Assembly: GCA_902766845.1 (NCBI GenBank) | Contig: CACXFD010000041.1 | Coordinates: 1 to 7,061 of the forward strand | Direction: 5' to 3' | Source of the DNA: an uncultured Lachnospiraceae bacterium | Lineage (GTDB): Bacteria; Bacillota; Clostridia; Lachnospirales; Lachnospiraceae | DNA: 7,061 nt | Made by a program: the position numbers and the translations under genes | The notes under the pieces: model-generated | What the model saw: the letters and a program-made list of their open reading frames with translations, nothing else | Databases searched by the model: none | Told to the model about the DNA's origin: nothing | Shown: one piece after another, positions 5,906 to 7,061 of the stretch | Position numbering within the stretch: the first letter of the stretch is position 1 | Layout of the letters: every line of letters begins with the position of its first letter

Positions 5906-6676
5906 TTACGCGTCCCCGGCCTCCCGGATCACGAGCTCCACCGGACAGTGATCCGACCCGTAGATCTCCTGATGGATCCCGGCGCTGACCAGCCGGTCCT
6001 TCAGGCTCTCCGACACGCAGAAATAGTCGATGCGCCACCCCGCGTTGTTCTCGCGGGCATGGAACCGATAGCTCCACCAGGAATAGGTATCCGTCAGGTC
6101 CGGATAAAAGTACCGGAACGTATCGATGAAGCCGGCTTCCAGAAGTTCGGTGAACTTTCCCCGCTCTTCATCCGTAAAGCCGGCGTTCTTGCGGTTCGTC
6201 TTCGGGTTCTTCAGGTCGATCTCCTGATGGGCCACGTTCAGGTCCCCGCAGAAGATCACGGGCTTGGTCCGCTCCAGCCCTTTCAGGTACGCGCGGAACG
6301 CGTCCTCCCAGGTCATGCGGTACTCCAGGCGCCGCAGCCCGTCCTGAGAATTGGGCGTATAGCAGGTGACCACATACCACTCCGGAAACTCCGCGGTGAT
6401 CACGCGTCCCTCGGTATCATGCCCGGGGATGCCGATCCCGTACGATACGGACAGCGGCTCCTCCCGGGTAAAGAGCGCGGTGCCGGAATAGCCCTTCTTT
6501 TCGGCGTAGTTCCAGTACTGGTGATAGCCCGGCAGGTCCAGATCGCACTGGCCGGCCTGCACCTTGCTCTCCTGGATGCAGAACACGTCCGCGTCCAGCG
6601 CCGCGAAGCTCTCGGAAAAGCCCTTCTGAAGACAGGCGCGGATGCCGTTGACGTTCCATGAGATCAGTTTTTTCAC
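5906..6676 (-). CDS. xth: Exodeoxyribonuclease III / AP endonuclease
   Basis: Base-excision-repair nuclease of the ExoIII/ExoA family that nicks 5' of abasic sites and has 3'-5' exonuclease activity. The 256-residue product has the normal family length. Active-site motifs are all present: SWNVNGIR (6-13, metal-site Asn), IQESK (34-38, Glu36), YTPNSQ (106-111, Tyr106), GDLNVAH (144-150, Asp145 and Asn147), WRIDYF (214-219, Asp217) and SDHCP (241-245, Asp242/His243). The start is taken as GTG at 6674-6676, giving the usual VKKLISWNVNGIRACL N-terminus, with AAAGGA ten bases upstream. In-frame ATGs at about 6728-6733 lie inside the promoter -10 box and cannot be used from it. It is first in the run of four minus-strand genes. 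Confidence 0.95.
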   Translation of the reverse strand: MKKLISWNVNGIRACLQKGFSESFAALDADVFCIQESKVQAGQCDLDLPGYHQYWNYAEKKGYSGTALFTREEPLSVSYGIGIPGHDTEGRVITAEFPEWYVVTCYTPNSQDGLRRLEYRMTWEDAFRAYLKGLERTKPVIFCGDLNVAHQEIDLKNPKTNRKNAGFTDEERGKFTELLEAGFIDTFRYFYPDLTDTYSWWSYRFHARENNAGWRIDYFCVSESLKDRLVSAGIHQEIYGSDHCPVELVIREAGDA

Positions 6677-6728
6677 GGTCGTTTTTTCCTTTCCATTCCT
6701 GCCTGCGCGGGCATAATGATCCTTTTGC

Positions 6729-6757
6729 ATCATATCACAACGCGTCTTTTCCCGCAA
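6729..6757 (-). promoter_or_regulatory. Predicted promoter for the endonuclease operon
   Basis: Minus strand: TTGCGG (6752-6757), 17-base spacer, TATGAT (6729-6734), with TTGTGA immediately before the -10. The last 9 bases leading into and including the start of the -10 (TTGTGATAT) are identical to the lactonase promoter. Expected transcription start is near 6722, about 46 bases before the GTG start. No other promoter is evident within the four-gene run. Confidence 0.82.
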
Positions 6758-6764
6758 GCCTTGC
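6754..6764. promoter_or_regulatory. Short palindrome between divergent -35 boxes, possible operator
   Basis: GCAAG-C-CTTGC is a perfect inverted repeat with a one-base centre. It overlaps both -35 boxes, that of the endonuclease operon (6752-6757) and that of the ABC-F gene (6761-6766), which are only three bases apart. A dimeric regulator here would block both promoters. It may equally be a by-product of two opposed TTGC -35 boxes. Confidence 0.35.
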
Positions 6765-6789
6765 AAAATCCGCGCAAGTGTGTTAAAAA
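6761..6789 (+). promoter_or_regulatory. Predicted promoter for the ABC-F gene
   Basis: TTGCAA (6761-6766), 17-base spacer, and TAAAAA (6784-6789) preceded by TGTGT, again an extended -10. The -10 hexamer is weaker than in the other promoters of the window (four of six consensus positions). It would start transcription near 6796, leaving a leader of about 145 bases. Confidence 0.6.
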
Positions 6790-6802
6790 TGTATCTGTCT
6801 GT

Positions 6803-6935
6803 GCCGGCGCGCCGGCTGCGGCGCGGCCCGGAAACGGCCCGCTCCCGCATCCGTTCAGTGCCCCGGCCGGATCCCGGCTGTTTCCGATACACCGGCGCGC
6901 CGCCGCGCGGCGCCGCCCCGCTCCCGCGAAAGGAA
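6803..6935 (+). promoter_or_regulatory. GC-rich structured leader and ribosome binding site of the ABC-F gene
   Basis: The leader contains a 14-bp perfect palindrome GCCGGCGCGCCGGC (6803-6816). The same central octamer GGCGCGCC recurs at 6894-6901, where GGCGC (6894-6898) can pair with GCGCC (6910-6914), and a palindrome CCGCGCGG lies at 6903-6910. The ribosome binding site AAAGGA (6929-6934) follows, eight bases before the ATG. I see no leader peptide or T-run typical of the attenuators known upstream of some resistance ABC-F genes. Otherwise this stretch shows no gene. Confidence 0.45.
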
Positions 6936-6942
6936 CCCCCTT

Positions 6943-7061
6943 ATGATCAGTGCGAATAACGTGACGCTCCGCTTCGGCAAGAAAGCCCTGTTCGAGGACG
7001 TCAATGTCAAATTTACGGAAGGGAACTGCTACGGCATCATCGGCGCGAACGGCGCCGGGAA
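6943..7061 (+). CDS. ABC-F family ATPase, N-terminal fragment (YkpA/YbiT-like), cut by the window edge
   Basis: Only 39 full codons are in the window. The sequence begins MISANNVTLRFGKKALFEDV and continues through FTEGNCYGIIGANGAG, reaching the Walker A motif (GANGAG, residues 34-39, with the lysine codon started). This N-terminus and the GNCYG-x-IGANGAGK spelling are characteristic of the YkpA/YbiT branch of ABC-F proteins. These are soluble tandem-ATPase factors that act on the ribosome rather than in membrane transport. The start ATG has AAAGGA eight bases upstream. The gene is divergent from the endonuclease operon. Without the linker and second ATPase domain, the exact subgroup and any link to antibiotic resistance cannot be judged. 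Confidence 0.9.
   Translation, partial: MISANNVTLRFGKKALFEDVNVKFTEGNCYGIIGANGAG

Noticed and set aside
5759..6661. A 300-codon plus-strand open frame opposite the endonuclease and part of the GNAT gene
   Set aside because: It spans two well-supported minus-strand genes and their gap, has no plausible ribosome binding site and shows no family motif.
1..7061. Search by eye for CRISPR arrays, transposases, integrases, tRNA or rRNA genes, toxin-antitoxin pairs and defence genes
   Set aside because: No regularly spaced long repeats, no mobile-element genes, no tRNA-like cloverleaf and no such protein families were seen. All space is taken by recognisable housekeeping-type genes and their control regions.

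Overview
The window is GC-rich (about 60 % or a little more by eye) bacterial DNA with densely packed, ordinary-looking genes. The LuxS sequence, the type of beta-propeller lactonase, the YkpA/YbiT-like ABC-F start, the strong purine-rich Shine-Dalgarno sequences and the TRTG-extended promoters all point to Bacillota. My best guess is a high-GC member of the Clostridia, perhaps Lachnospiraceae. That placement is inference from recalled family resemblance, not a search.

Layout, left to right. Bases 1-120 hold only the uncertain left edge. A minus-strand pair follows: a YbhE-type lactonase (6-phosphogluconolactonase family, 1209-2267) and chorismate synthase aroC (121-1206), two bases apart and probably translationally coupled. 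A divergent intergenic region of about 400 bp (2268-2665) carries one promoter for the lactonase-aroC pair and one for luxS (2666-3142, plus strand). luxS converges on a four-gene minus-strand run across a perfect 14-bp bidirectional terminator (3141-3175). In transcription order that run is an ExoIII-type AP endonuclease (5906-6676), a GNAT acetyltransferase (5338-5838), a GtrA-family membrane protein (4818-5291) and an FAD-dependent UDP-galactopyranose-mutase-like oxidoreductase (3201-4748). The right edge is a second divergent region with back-to-back promoters for the endonuclease operon and for an ABC-F ATPase whose first 39 codons lie in the window.

How the genes fit together. The lactonase family is associated with the oxidative pentose phosphate pathway, which supplies erythrose-4-phosphate to the shikimate pathway that AroC finishes; this gives the pair a plausible but unproven metabolic logic. 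LuxS recycles S-ribosylhomocysteine and makes the AI-2 precursor. GtrA plus the oxidoreductase suggests handling of a lipid-linked sugar at the membrane. The endonuclease is DNA repair and the GNAT target is unknown.

No exotic system (CRISPR, phage, transposon, defence island, toxin-antitoxin, secondary-metabolite cluster) is visible. The most interesting signals are small. All four promoters I can find share one architecture (TTGC -35, exactly 17 bp, TGTGn-extended -10). A palindrome sits between the divergent -35 boxes at 6752-6766. A 9-bp tandem repeat gives the oxidoreductase four in-frame stop codons. The GtrA/oxidoreductase pairing also merits a closer look.
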